This document shows, in pieces, positions 1 to 6,303 of a stretch of 13,932 bases of DNA. This DNA is from an uncultured Treponema sp. GTDB taxonomy: Bacteria > Spirochaetota > Spirochaetia > Treponematales > Treponemataceae. Every line of letters starts with the position of its first letter. Position 1 is the stretch's first letter. The DNA lies in contig CAKUTI010000038.1 of the NCBI GenBank assembly GCA_934691925.1, positions 1 through 13,932 on the forward strand. Direction: 5' to 3'. Under the pieces are notes generated by a model that saw only the letters and a list, made by a program, of their open reading frames with translations, made no database searches and was not told the origin of the DNA. The translations under genes and the position numbers were made by a program.

Positions 1-66
1 AGACGCACAAAAAATCACCAGCAGAATTCCAGCCGTAACGTTTGCTCCAATTTTTTTTAGATTCAT
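1..66 (-). CDS. N-terminus of an exported protein or lipoprotein (partial, runs off the left edge)
   Basis: Only the first 22 codons are in the window. The start ATG (66-64) is preceded by AGGAG at 77-73 with a 6-nt spacing, so the start is well supported. The residues read MNLKKIGANVTAGILLVIFCAS: a short basic N-terminus (two Lys) followed by a hydrophobic stretch, the shape of a signal peptide. The Cys at residue 20 could be a lipidation site, but VIF before it is not a standard lipobox, so lipoprotein versus signal-peptidase-I substrate is open. The gene is divergent from yfcE. Its promoter contains a G9 tract (separate entry), which suggests variable expression of a surface or periplasmic product. 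The function cannot be told from 22 residues. Confidence 0.7.
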   Translation of the reverse strand, partial: MNLKKIGANVTAGILLVIFCAS

Positions 67-94
67 CTTTTTCTCCTTTTTTTAAAGCTAAAAA

Positions 95-121
95 ATGCTA
101 CCCCCCCCCGAAAAAAGTCAA
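95..121 (-). promoter_or_regulatory. Promoter with a G9 tract in the spacer (candidate phase-variable promoter)
   Basis: On the minus strand TTGACT (121-116) is followed by a 15-nt spacer and TAGCAT (100-95). The spacer is T5, C, then nine G (109-101, read as C9 on the plus strand). TTGACT matches the sigma-70 -35 consensus at 5 of 6 positions and TAGCAT matches the -10 at 4 of 6. The 15-nt spacer is 2 nt short of the optimum, so a change of one or two G would be expected to move promoter strength. The ATG of the exported protein lies 28 nt downstream of the -10. The hexamers are seen directly; promoter activity and phase variation are inferred. Confidence 0.5.
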
Positions 122-177
122 GCGGCCAAGAGAAAATACGATAATTTTTCATGAAAAGTTTCCAAAGATTTCCGCAG

Positions 178-206
178 TTGCTACAGAATAAAGTTCGTGC
201 TAAATT
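178..206 (+). promoter_or_regulatory. Candidate sigma-70 promoter of yfcE
   Basis: TTGCTA (178-183) and TAAATT (201-206) are separated by 17 nt, each matching consensus at 4 of 6 positions. Transcription would start near 213, about 30 nt before the yfcE start and upstream of its ribosome binding site. Assigned by eye only. Confidence 0.35.
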
Positions 207-241
207 TATCAAAAAATTTTGGAGACACAGTGGAGACAAAA

Positions 242-802
242 ATGAAATATCTTGTAATTTCCGACATTCACGGAAGCGCGTTAAGCCTTGAAACCGCGCT
301 CAAAACTTTTGAAAAGGAATGTGATTTAATCGTTCTTTGCGGCGACTATCTGAATCACGGACCGAGAAATCCGCTTCCAGACGGCTGGGACACAAAAAAA
401 ACTGCCGCGCTCTTAAATGAAAAAAAACAGAAAATCGTCTGCGTGCGCGGAAACTGCGACTCGGAAGTTGACCAAATGATGCTCACTTTTCCATGCCTCA
501 ACGCCTACACTTCAATTTTCACAGACAACGAGCGTCGCATTTTCGTACACCATGGGCATTTGTACACGCATGAAGAGCTTTCCCAGCTTCTTCCGCCAGA
601 AACTCTTGTGATTTCAGGCCACACACACGTAACTTTAATGGAAGAAGACAGCGGACTTTTCTATTTCAACCCAGGCTCAATCTCGCTTCCAAAATGCGAT
701 GATGGAAAAACATGCGGAATCGTTGAATCTAAAGCAGACGGAAAAATCTCCGTTCAGCTTTATTCAATTGACGGAAAAAAAATCCGGGAAAAATCATTCT
801 AA
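242..802 (+). CDS. yfcE: YfcE-family metallophosphodiesterase
   Basis: A cytoplasmic calcineurin-like phosphoesterase of the YfcE/MJ0936 family; E. coli YfcE is a Mn-dependent phosphodiesterase whose natural substrate is unknown. The 186 residues match the family's usual length of about 184. Metal-ligand motifs appear in order: SDIHGS (D8, H10), GDYLNHGP (D35), GNCDSE (N71), HHGH (103-106), SGHTHV (H127, H129) and NPGS (143-146). The ATG at 242 is chosen because GGAG at 232-235 lies 6 nt upstream and the protein then opens MKYLVISDIH like its relatives; an in-frame GTG at 197 lacks a comparable site. It is the only plus-strand gene here, convergent with the alarmone synthetase gene, with which it shares a terminator. 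The family call is firm; the substrate is unknown. Confidence 0.93.
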   Translation: MKYLVISDIHGSALSLETALKTFEKECDLIVLCGDYLNHGPRNPLPDGWDTKKTAALLNEKKQKIVCVRGNCDSEVDQMMLTFPCLNAYTSIFTDNERRIFVHHGHLYTHEELSQLLPPETLVISGHTHVTLMEEDSGLFYFNPGSISLPKCDDGKTCGIVESKADGKISVQLYSIDGKKIREKSF

Positions 803-826
803 ACTTTTCCCGGTCGCAATTTTTTT
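775..826. terminator. Bidirectional intrinsic terminator between yfcE and the alarmone synthetase gene
   Basis: CCGGGAAAA (784-792) and TTTTCCCGG (805-813) form a perfect 9-bp stem with a 12-nt loop. On the minus strand the stem is followed directly by A then eight T (783-775), a strong intrinsic terminator about 25 nt past the alarmone synthetase stop. On the plus strand the T run (820-826) starts 6 nt after the stem, so termination of yfcE is probably weaker. The left arm lies inside the last codons of yfcE. Confidence 0.75.
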
Positions 827-837
827 CACATTAAAAA

Positions 838-1542
838 TCACTCCATATTTTGCAGCTCAATCGCAATCTCTTCCATTTCACGGTCGGTCATTGCGATTGT
901 CTCTGCAACACGGTAAAGCTCGCGCCTCACGCTTTCAGGAACTTTCGTTGTTGTCTTGTAGCGAAGCTCATGCTCAAGGCTCGCCCAAAAATCCATCGCG
1001 ATTGTGCGGATTTGAATTTCCACGTGGACATTGTGAGTCGCCTCAGAAAGATAAACCGGAATTTCAATCACGAGATGAAGGCTTCTGTATCCGGACGGCT
1101 TTGGATTCTTGATATAATCCTTTTCCTGCACAAGCGAAATGTCAGGCTGCTTCAAAAGCAAGTCTCGCACCGTGTAAATATCCGAAATATAAGGGCAAAT
1201 CACGCGCACGCCGGCAATATCGTCAAGATTTCCGACCATCGCCTCAAAAGTCATCGGAAGATTCCTCTTCTGCAGCTTTCCAGCAATGCTCTGCGGCGAT
1301 TTTATCCGCGATTTCACAGTCTCAATCGTGCTTCTTCGCCCGGAAACCTTGTTTTCCTTGTTCAAAATGTCGAGTTTTGTCTCAATCTGCTTAATCGCGC
1401 TTTCATAAACCATCATTATCTGCTGGAATTCAAAAGCCATCTTGTAAAAATCTTCAGGATTGTTCGCAATCGAGTTTGTTATAACTTTTGGAAGAGTTTC
1501 CGTGTCTGGCACATCTTCCGTAGCAATTTCGTCAAGATTCAA
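838..1542 (-). CDS. relQ: Small alarmone synthetase, RelQ-like GTP pyrophosphokinase
   Basis: Predicted cytosolic enzyme that transfers pyrophosphate from ATP to GTP or GDP, making (p)ppGpp. It is 234 residues and contains only the RelA/SpoT synthetase domain: no HD hydrolase domain and no TGS or ACT regions, so it is a single-domain SAS rather than a Rel. Visible motifs are RIKSPQSIAGK (79-89, ATP binding), DDIAGVRV (107-114, with the metal-binding Asp), the G-loop and KPSGYRSLH (148-156), and VEIQIRT (174-180, with the catalytic Glu) followed by FWASLEHELRYK. The N-terminus is about 25 residues longer than typical RelQ. The start is TTG (1542-1540): AGAGG at 1553-1549 lies 6 nt away, the spacing used by several neighbours, and the next in-frame Met (residue 35) would remove N-terminal helix. 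The RelQ versus RelP assignment is from the motifs only. Confidence 0.88.
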   Translation of the reverse strand: MNLDEIATEDVPDTETLPKVITNSIANNPEDFYKMAFEFQQIMMVYESAIKQIETKLDILNKENKVSGRRSTIETVKSRIKSPQSIAGKLQKRNLPMTFEAMVGNLDDIAGVRVICPYISDIYTVRDLLLKQPDISLVQEKDYIKNPKPSGYRSLHLVIEIPVYLSEATHNVHVEIQIRTIAMDFWASLEHELRYKTTTKVPESVRRELYRVAETIAMTDREMEEIAIELQNME

Positions 1543-1603
1543 AATTTTCCTCTAAAAAATCCGCAAATTTTTAAAGCCACGAATTCTTTTACTTTATAAA
1601 CAA

Positions 1604-1632
1604 AATATATTGATAAAAGTTTCTCACGGCAA
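1604..1632 (-). promoter_or_regulatory. Predicted sigma-70 promoter of the alarmone synthetase gene
   Basis: On the minus strand TTGCCG (1632-1627) and TATATT (1609-1604) are separated by exactly 17 nt. The -10 matches consensus at 5 of 6 positions and the -35 at 4 of 6. Transcription would start near 1597, giving a leader of about 55 nt. The -35 box lies only 8 nt from structured element copy 1. Confidence 0.5.
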
Positions 1633-1640
1633 GTTTTTTT

Positions 1641-1820
1641 GGGCGCTACCCTCGCTTCGCTCGGGTCGGGCTTTCCGTGGTTCCGCCTTTCGGCTTCATT
1701 ATAAAACGCAGCGGCCGGGCTTGTCTAAGCCTCATTCCACCAAAATAATATTCTTCCTTTCTTTCAAAATATAATTCCGTGCCGTTTTATAACGCTTCGC
1801 GCCACTCCAAGCCCTAGCGC
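1641..1820 (+). repeat. Structured intergenic element, copy 1 (GGGCGCTA ... CCCTAGCGC)
   Basis: This 180-base non-coding element fills most of the gene-free stretch 1543-1877. It opens with GGGCGCTA (1641-1648) and closes with CCCTAGCGC (1812-1820), and GCGCTA pairs perfectly with TAGCGC. Just inside, ACCC (1648-1651) and GGGT (1663-1666) can form a hairpin. Next comes a conserved 20-base core at 1665-1684. The middle is variable. The last 21 bases (1800-1820) match copy 2 at 17 of 21 positions, and the core matches at 15 of 20. The orientation is plus, so on the transcribed minus strand it lies about 57 nt past the stop of the 1878-3260 gene and just upstream of the relQ promoter. A T run follows at 1827-1831. 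I see no reading frame or transposase in it. Confidence 0.6.
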
Positions 1821-1877
1821 GTTCGCTTTTTATCTGTCAAAATCCAAAATCAGTGCTAGTCCGAACTTCGTAAATCC

Positions 1878-3260
1878 TTAAATTCCCAAAAGTTTCTTTG
1901 CATTGCCGAAAGCCGTTTTTTGCTCGATAGACGCTCCAGCGTTCGTAAAAAGCGGCAAAAATTCATCGCAAAGTTTCTTGTTTTTCTCAAATTCTTCCTT
2001 ATTTGCAGAAGCGTAAACCGTGTTCAGTATAAAATAAACCAGCGGAGTGATGTTGCATTTCTCGCTTTTTTCCTTCATCGACTTTTTCGCTTTTTCAGCG
2101 TATTTTTCAAGATAATTTTTCAGGCTGTCCCATGCCTTGAAATTCACAAGCCGGTAAATAAAAGAGTTCGGAATTTCAGTCGAGACCGAGTTTCCATCTG
2201 CGTATTTCATTCCAAAATCCGCATATCCGATTTTTTTGTCAACATCGCTTCCTTTTTCAAGCAAAATCTTAACCGTTTCAAAATCGTCAAGCTCTGCGGC
2301 AAGGAAAAGTGCGTTTGTTCCGACTTTTCCGCTTATGTGCTTTTCAAACGCGTCAACATTAGAAGTTTTTTCAGCCGAAAACTCAATTATTTTTTCGATA
2401 TTTTTTATTTTCTCGTCAAGTTCTTCTGGCTTTCCATTCTGTGCAACAAAAATAATCGCGGCAAGCCCGGACTTTTCAAAAGTCGCTCGAATCTGATGAA
2501 GAACATTCATATATTGCTGCCTTCTAAAATTTTCCGGCAGCGAAGACAAGTCAAGCTCCTTGAAAAGCTGATTTGTTCTCGCCTGAACAAGATTTTCAGT
2601 AAATCTATTCTCGCCACCTTTCAAAACGCCTTTTTTCTGAATCGCGTAATACAAAACAGAAACGCCGTTGATTTTGCACGCGTCAAAATCAGTTTTAGAA
2701 GCGATTTTTTTAAATTCCGAAAAATCACATGAATCAATTGCCGACTGAATCTCATTTGAAGATTTTTTCTGATAGTCAGAAATCGCTTTTTCTTCGGCTT
2801 TCTTCAAATCCTTGAACATTTTCGGGCTGAACTGAACCCAAAACTGTTCTTTCGCATTGAAAGAATCAAGAAATTTTTCAGTTGCCTTTGCAAAAATTCC
2901 TTTTGAAACTCCGTAATTCCAAAATTCAAGCGCTTTTTCAGTTTTTCCGCCGTACATAAAAAGCGCGAAAGCCTGCTGCAAAAAATGCGGAAGATAATCG
3001 CTTGCGAGATAAACATTTTTGAACGCGTTTTCATAGCGTTTTTCAGCCTCGGCAAAATCAAAATCGGCAAGGGCAACAAAACTTTTCGCCCAGTCAGCAA
3101 AAAAATCTCCTGCGTCGCCCGCCATTTCTTGAATCTGCTCGTAAAAAGGCTGCATATTTTCACAGTTCTTGTAGATAAACTCGCGGAAAATAGAATCGTA
3201 AATATATTCAATCGCCTGAAATTTTATATCTTCAAATTTTTCTTCGTTTTTCGCTTCCAT
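1878..3260 (-). CDS. Uncharacterised helical protein with degenerate ankyrin-like repeats
   Basis: No specific function recognised. The 460-residue product has no signal peptide or membrane segment, so it is probably cytoplasmic. The first 160 residues are helical, with paired-helix runs such as DFDFAEAEKRYENAFKNVY that resemble TPR-like repeats. Residues 314-345 (GTNALFLAAELDDFETVKIL, then LLEKGSDVD) make one clear ankyrin repeat. Weaker ankyrin-like stretches are GVSVLYYAIQ in the middle and CNITPLVYF ... LFTNAGASIEQ near the C-terminus, so it is likely an alpha-solenoid used for protein contacts. The start at 3260 is chosen because GGGAG (3271-3267) lies 6 nt upstream; an in-frame ATG at 3290 has no such site. 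It stands alone, with 191 nt to cimA and no clear terminator. It is rich in Lys, Glu and Phe. Confidence 0.75.
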   Translation of the reverse strand: MEAKNEEKFEDIKFQAIEYIYDSIFREFIYKNCENMQPFYEQIQEMAGDAGDFFADWAKSFVALADFDFAEAEKRYENAFKNVYLASDYLPHFLQQAFALFMYGGKTEKALEFWNYGVSKGIFAKATEKFLDSFNAKEQFWVQFSPKMFKDLKKAEEKAISDYQKKSSNEIQSAIDSCDFSEFKKIASKTDFDACKINGVSVLYYAIQKKGVLKGGENRFTENLVQARTNQLFKELDLSSLPENFRRQQYMNVLHQIRATFEKSGLAAIIFVAQNGKPEELDEKIKNIEKIIEFSAEKTSNVDAFEKHISGKVGTNALFLAAELDDFETVKILLEKGSDVDKKIGYADFGMKYADGNSVSTEIPNSFIYRLVNFKAWDSLKNYLEKYAEKAKKSMKEKSEKCNITPLVYFILNTVYASANKEEFEKNKKLCDEFLPLFTNAGASIEQKTAFGNAKKLLGI

Positions 3261-3451
3261 AATTTTCTCCCAACGGTTTCTTAAAAACAAATTTTCGCCA
3301 CCAAGATTCTGTTAAATCAACTTTCACAGCACAGACTCAAAAATTCCAAAAGAGTTTCAAAACAAAATCCAATCAATGCGGCAGAATTTTTTCTAAAAAT
3401 TTTCAAAAAATCAGAAACATCATTGTAAATTGCGTGCTAAAAATCACGATT

Positions 3452-5050
3452 TTAAATGACTTTTCCGAATTTTCTTTCCAAATCTTTAATCAGCTTGTAT
3501 TCAAAAGAATCAGCAAGCGCAAGATAAGACGCTTCAATCACGTCGCTTGAAACGCCCATCGTTGCCCAATGGTTTATTCCGTCGCTTGACTCAATCAAAA
3601 CGCGCACTCGGCTTGCAGTCGCGCTTTTTCCGTCAAGAACACGGACTTTGTAATCCGTAAGATGAATCTGCGAAATATTCGGATAAAAAAGAACGAGAGC
3701 CTTTCTCAATGCCTCGTCAAGAGCGTTTACAGGACCGTCGCCGTCGCCAGCCGTAATCACGACTTTTCCGTCAACATCGATTTTAAACTGCGCAAACGCG
3801 CTCTGGTCATCGGCAAACCGAGGAAATTCGCCGCTCGTCTTATAATAATGAAGATTATAGAACGGCTGGTATTTTCCCATCGTTTTTCTGACCAAAAGTT
3901 CAAAGCTCGCGTCAGCGCCCTCAAACTGATAGCCGTCATGCTCCAAATCTTTAACTTTTTTTACAATTTCAGCCACAATCGGAGAATTTTTCGTTAAAGA
4001 CGGGTCAAATTTCTGGACTTTTTCAACAATCATGCTTTTTCCGGCGACTTCGCTCATCAAGAACACGCGCTCATTTCCAATCGTCTCAGGCGTTATATGC
4101 TCATATGCAAAAGGATTTTTGATAACCGCGTCAATGTGCATTCCGGCCTTGTGCGCAAACGCGCTCGCTCCAACATACGGCATTCCAGGATCAAGAGCGA
4201 TGTTCGAAATTTCCGCGACACGCTTGCAGATTGGAGTCAAAATCTTCATATTTTCTTCAGGAATGCATTCATAATCGAGCTTCAGCTGCAAATCCGCAAT
4301 AACCGTGCTTAAATTTGCGTTTCCAGTGCGCTCGCCAAAACCAAGCAAAACGCCCTGAACGTGCGTCGCGCCAGCTTCAACCGCCATAATCGAATTTGCA
4401 ACCGCAAGTCCAGCGTCATTATGAGTGTGAATTCCAACAGAAACCTTGTCTCCAAAAGCGTCAACAACGGCTTTTGTATAGTCAAAGCACTCTCGCGGCA
4501 TAGCTCCGCCTTTCGTCTCGCAAAGACAAAGACACTCCGCCCCGCCTTTCACAGCCGCTTCAAGGCATTTCATCGTATAATCGGGATTCGCCTTGTATCC
4601 TGTAAAAAAATGCTCGGCATCAAAAACAACTTTCTTTTTATTTTCCACGAGACACGCGACCGTCTCTTCAATCATTTCAAGATTTTCTTCAAGCGTCGCA
4701 TGAATAATGTCCGTAACCTGAAAATCCCAAGTTTTTCCGAAAATGCAGACATATTCCGTTCCAGCCGAAAGCAAACTCTGCAAATTCGCGTCTTCCATGC
4801 ACTTTATGCCCTTCCGCCGCGTAGAGCCGAAAGCGACCAACTTTGAATGTTTCAAGCCAAGCTTTTTCGCTTCCTCAAAAAATTCCATATCTTTCGGGTT
4901 TGAGCCGGGATTTCCAGCCTCAATAAAAGTGATTCCAAGCTCGTCGAGAGCCTTTACAATATTTATCTTGTCCTGAACCGAATAGCTGATTCCCTCGCCC
5001 TGCGAGCCGTCGCGCAAAGTCGAATCAAGAACTGTAATTTGCTTTTTCAT
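3452..5050 (-). CDS. cimA: (R)-citramalate synthase
   Basis: Condenses pyruvate and acetyl-CoA to (R)-citramalate, the first step of the threonine-independent route to 2-oxobutyrate and isoleucine. At 532 residues it fits the long CimA group (TIGR00977-like). The HMGL-like TIM barrel shows LDSTLRDGSQGEG (8-20, catalytic R13 and metal ligand D14), GNPGSNPKD (46-54), AFGSTRRKG, FDAEHFFTGYK (143-153), HTHNDAG (208-214, metal His) and QGVLLGFGERTGNANL (232-247). The C-terminal 130 or so residues are the LeuA-type dimer/regulatory domain, usually the site of isoleucine feedback. The GSNPKD and DAEHFF motifs favour CimA over 2-isopropylmalate or homocitrate synthase. The ATG at 5050 is preferred because GGAG (5060-5057) is 6 nt upstream; the ATG at 5062 overlaps that site. 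It follows queD by 12 nt, so the two are co-transcribed. Confidence 0.92.
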   Translation of the reverse strand: MKKQITVLDSTLRDGSQGEGISYSVQDKINIVKALDELGITFIEAGNPGSNPKDMEFFEEAKKLGLKHSKLVAFGSTRRKGIKCMEDANLQSLLSAGTEYVCIFGKTWDFQVTDIIHATLEENLEMIEETVACLVENKKKVVFDAEHFFTGYKANPDYTMKCLEAAVKGGAECLCLCETKGGAMPRECFDYTKAVVDAFGDKVSVGIHTHNDAGLAVANSIMAVEAGATHVQGVLLGFGERTGNANLSTVIADLQLKLDYECIPEENMKILTPICKRVAEISNIALDPGMPYVGASAFAHKAGMHIDAVIKNPFAYEHITPETIGNERVFLMSEVAGKSMIVEKVQKFDPSLTKNSPIVAEIVKKVKDLEHDGYQFEGADASFELLVRKTMGKYQPFYNLHYYKTSGEFPRFADDQSAFAQFKIDVDGKVVITAGDGDGPVNALDEALRKALVLFYPNISQIHLTDYKVRVLDGKSATASRVRVLIESSDGINHWATMGVSSDVIEASYLALADSFEYKLIKDLERKFGKVI

Positions 5051-5062
5051 ATAAATCTCCAT

Positions 5063-5455
5063 TTATTCCGGCAAAAATCTAGCCCTGTTTGTGTCAGTCT
5101 CAAAAACATCAACCGCAAAAATATGAGTTTTCTTATCAGATTCACTATTTTTTTTCAACTCAGGGATAATGCAAACAAGCTTTTCGTAGATGTAAGACGC
5201 GATTCGCTCCGCGCTTGGATTCTGGTCAAAATATTCAAAGTCATTCAAATTTTTATGGTCGAGTTCTTCGCAAACCGTCTTCAATGCTTTTTTCAAAACG
5301 GAAAAATCGAGCAGCATTCCGCCCGCATCAAGATTTTTTCCCTCAACGTGAACAAAAACCTTGTAATTGTGTCCGTGCAAATTCTCACACTTTCCGTGAT
5401 AATCCCGCAAAAAATGCGCCGCAGCAAAAGAAGTTTCAACTCTAACTTGATACAT
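5063..5455 (-). CDS. queD: 6-carboxy-5,6,7,8-tetrahydropterin synthase
   Basis: Converts 7,8-dihydroneopterin triphosphate to 6-carboxytetrahydropterin, an early step in making preQ0 and queuosine. It has 130 residues, close to the usual QueD length. Zinc ligands are H14 (AAAH), H27 and H29 (LHGH); the catalytic Cys is C23 in the CENLHGH motif; D66 and H67 (ELDHKNLN) complete the catalytic set; E119 is the likely pterin-binding Glu. The CxxxHGH spacing fits QueD rather than eukaryotic-type PTPS. The reading frame stays open upstream to 5692, but that part runs through the structured element, and MYQVRVETSF at 5455 is the family's normal N-terminus. There is no Shine-Dalgarno; a TATAAT ends 6 nt before the ATG. 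It is first gene of an operon with cimA; no other queuosine gene is in the window. Confidence 0.93.
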   Translation of the reverse strand: MYQVRVETSFAAAHFLRDYHGKCENLHGHNYKVFVHVEGKNLDAGGMLLDFSVLKKALKTVCEELDHKNLNDFEYFDQNPSAERIASYIYEKLVCIIPELKKNSESDKKTHIFAVDVFETDTNRARFLPE

Positions 5456-5461
5456 ATCGCG

Positions 5462-5470
5462 ATTATAGCA
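5462..5470 (-). promoter_or_regulatory. Extended -10 promoter of queD, predicting a leaderless mRNA
   Basis: TGCTATAAT (5470-5462) is a perfect extended -10 (TGnTATAAT). Six nt (5461-5456) separate it from the A of the queD ATG at 5455, so the expected +1 is the start codon itself. There is no GGAG-type sequence before the ATG. A TTGTCA lies 25 nt upstream of TATAAT, too far for a normal -35, which fits an extended -10 promoter. Confidence 0.6.
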
Positions 5471-5547
5471 AATTTCGACAGAAAATAGAAGTTGACAAGA
5501 AAAACGGAAAATAAAAGTGATAAAAATAGAAAGCAGAATTTTTATTC

Positions 5548-5656
5548 GGGCGTTCCAGCCTTGCAAAAGAAGAAGGACAGGCAAGAAAGGCTGTCGGGTG
5601 TTTCGCGGTTTCATTGCTTCGCAACTCACTTCGTTCGCCACTACACTCCCTAACGC
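5548..5656 (+). repeat. Structured intergenic element, copy 2 (GGGCGTT ... CCCTAACGC)
   Basis: A 109-base non-coding element in the gene-free stretch 5456-5849. It starts GGGCGTT (5548-5554) and ends CCCTAACGC (5648-5656); GCGTT (5550-5554) pairs with AACGC (5652-5656). CAGCCTT (5556-5562) can pair with AAGGCTG (5587-5593), in the position of the ACCC/GGGT hairpin of copy 1. The core at 5593-5612 and the end at 5636-5656 align without gaps to copy 1. It lies in the same setting as copy 1: plus orientation, downstream of one minus-strand gene (cheY) and upstream of another (queD). AGGCTGTC (5588-5595) can also pair with GACAGCCT (5669-5676), which is followed by CAG and T7 (5680-5686). The rest of 5657-5849 shows only AT-rich DNA and a hairpin at 5803-5832. 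Confidence 0.6.
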
Positions 5657-5849
5657 TCCAGCCGCGCAGACAGCCTCAGTTTTTTTATTCAAGAAAAACA
5701 GCTTTAAAACAAAAACGCGCCGAAAAGAACATTTTATAAAAACATTCCAGTCCGCGCATTAAAAACAAAAAACCAATATTCTTGTCTTTTAAATGTAGAT
5801 CCGCTTGCTTTCTTCAAAAAAGAAAAACAAGCAAAAATTTAGTCAAAAA

Positions 5850-6287
5850 CTACTGCTTCATCACAGCAGCGATTCTCTCAAGAACCTTTTTTCTGTCCAA
5901 CGGCTTTACAATGTAGTTTTTCGCTCCAAGAAGAAGAGATTTCTTGACAAGCTCCTCTTTTCCAAGCGCGCTTACCATTATGACTTTCGCGTTTTTATCA
6001 AAAGCCATAATCTGCTCAAGAGCCGTAATTCCGTCCATTCTCGGCATAGTAATATCCATTGTTACCAAGTCAACATTCGGACAAAGCTCTTTATATTTAT
6101 CAACACCATCTTTTCCGTCAACAGCAGTTGCCACAACCTCGTAGCCTTCGCTTGAAAGAATCTGTCCAAGCTGCTTTGCAACGAACATTGAATCGTCCAC
6201 AACAAGCACGCGGATTTTTGATCCATCAGCATTGATGCCTTCTGGCGGACGCTCGTTAATTGAAGGAAAATCTTGTCTCGTTTTCAT
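5850..6287 (-). CDS. cheY: Chemotaxis response regulator CheY
   Basis: Single-domain receiver phosphorylated by CheA; CheY-P binds the flagellar switch to change rotation. It has 145 residues. The receiver core starts near residue 25 (IRVLVVDDS): acidic pocket D31/D32, phosphoacceptor D78 (VTMDITMP), switch residue S106 (VSALG) and K128 (YIVKPLD). The roughly 24 residues before the core are longer than in enteric CheY and look disordered. Start: AGGAG at 6299-6295, 7 nt from the ATG. It is the last gene of the cheA-cheW/R-cheX-cheY cluster, 16 nt after cheX. No clear intrinsic terminator follows; the hairpin at 5803-5832 lacks a T run on this strand. Confidence 0.93.
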   Translation of the reverse strand: MKTRQDFPSINERPPEGINADGSKIRVLVVDDSMFVAKQLGQILSSEGYEVVATAVDGKDGVDKYKELCPNVDLVTMDITMPRMDGITALEQIMAFDKNAKVIMVSALGKEELVKKSLLLGAKNYIVKPLDRKKVLERIAAVMKQ

Positions 6288-6303
6288 CTGTTCACTCCTT
6301 ATT

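Noticed and set aside
850..1599. Long plus-strand open frame opposite the alarmone synthetase gene
   Set aside because: It is the complement of a gene with full catalytic motifs, has no recognisable domains, and is a shadow frame. The same applies to the other long antisense frames over cimA, cheA and the chemoreceptor gene.
3261..3451. Promoter or terminator between cimA and the ankyrin-like gene
   Set aside because: TTGATT and a short CGTG/CACG hairpin can be picked out of this AT-rich 191-nt gap, but without a matching -10 or a T-tract stem they are not above chance.
5048..5062. Upstream ATG at 5062 as the cimA start
   Set aside because: That ATG overlaps the GGAG site that serves the ATG at 5050 and follows the queD stop directly without its own ribosome site.
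5456..5547. preQ1 riboswitch upstream of queD
   Set aside because: No aptamer-like hairpin with an A-rich tail is seen next to the gene, and the predicted transcript has no leader.
5456..5692. Open frame extending QueD upstream by about 79 residues
   Set aside because: It reads through the structured element and the TATAAT box, and QueD normally begins at MYQVRVETSF; the extension is an artefact of an open frame.
5803..5832. Hairpin GCTTG ... CAAGC as the cheY terminator
   Set aside because: On the cheY strand the T-rich part precedes and fills the loop and no T run follows the stem, so it does not look like an intrinsic terminator.
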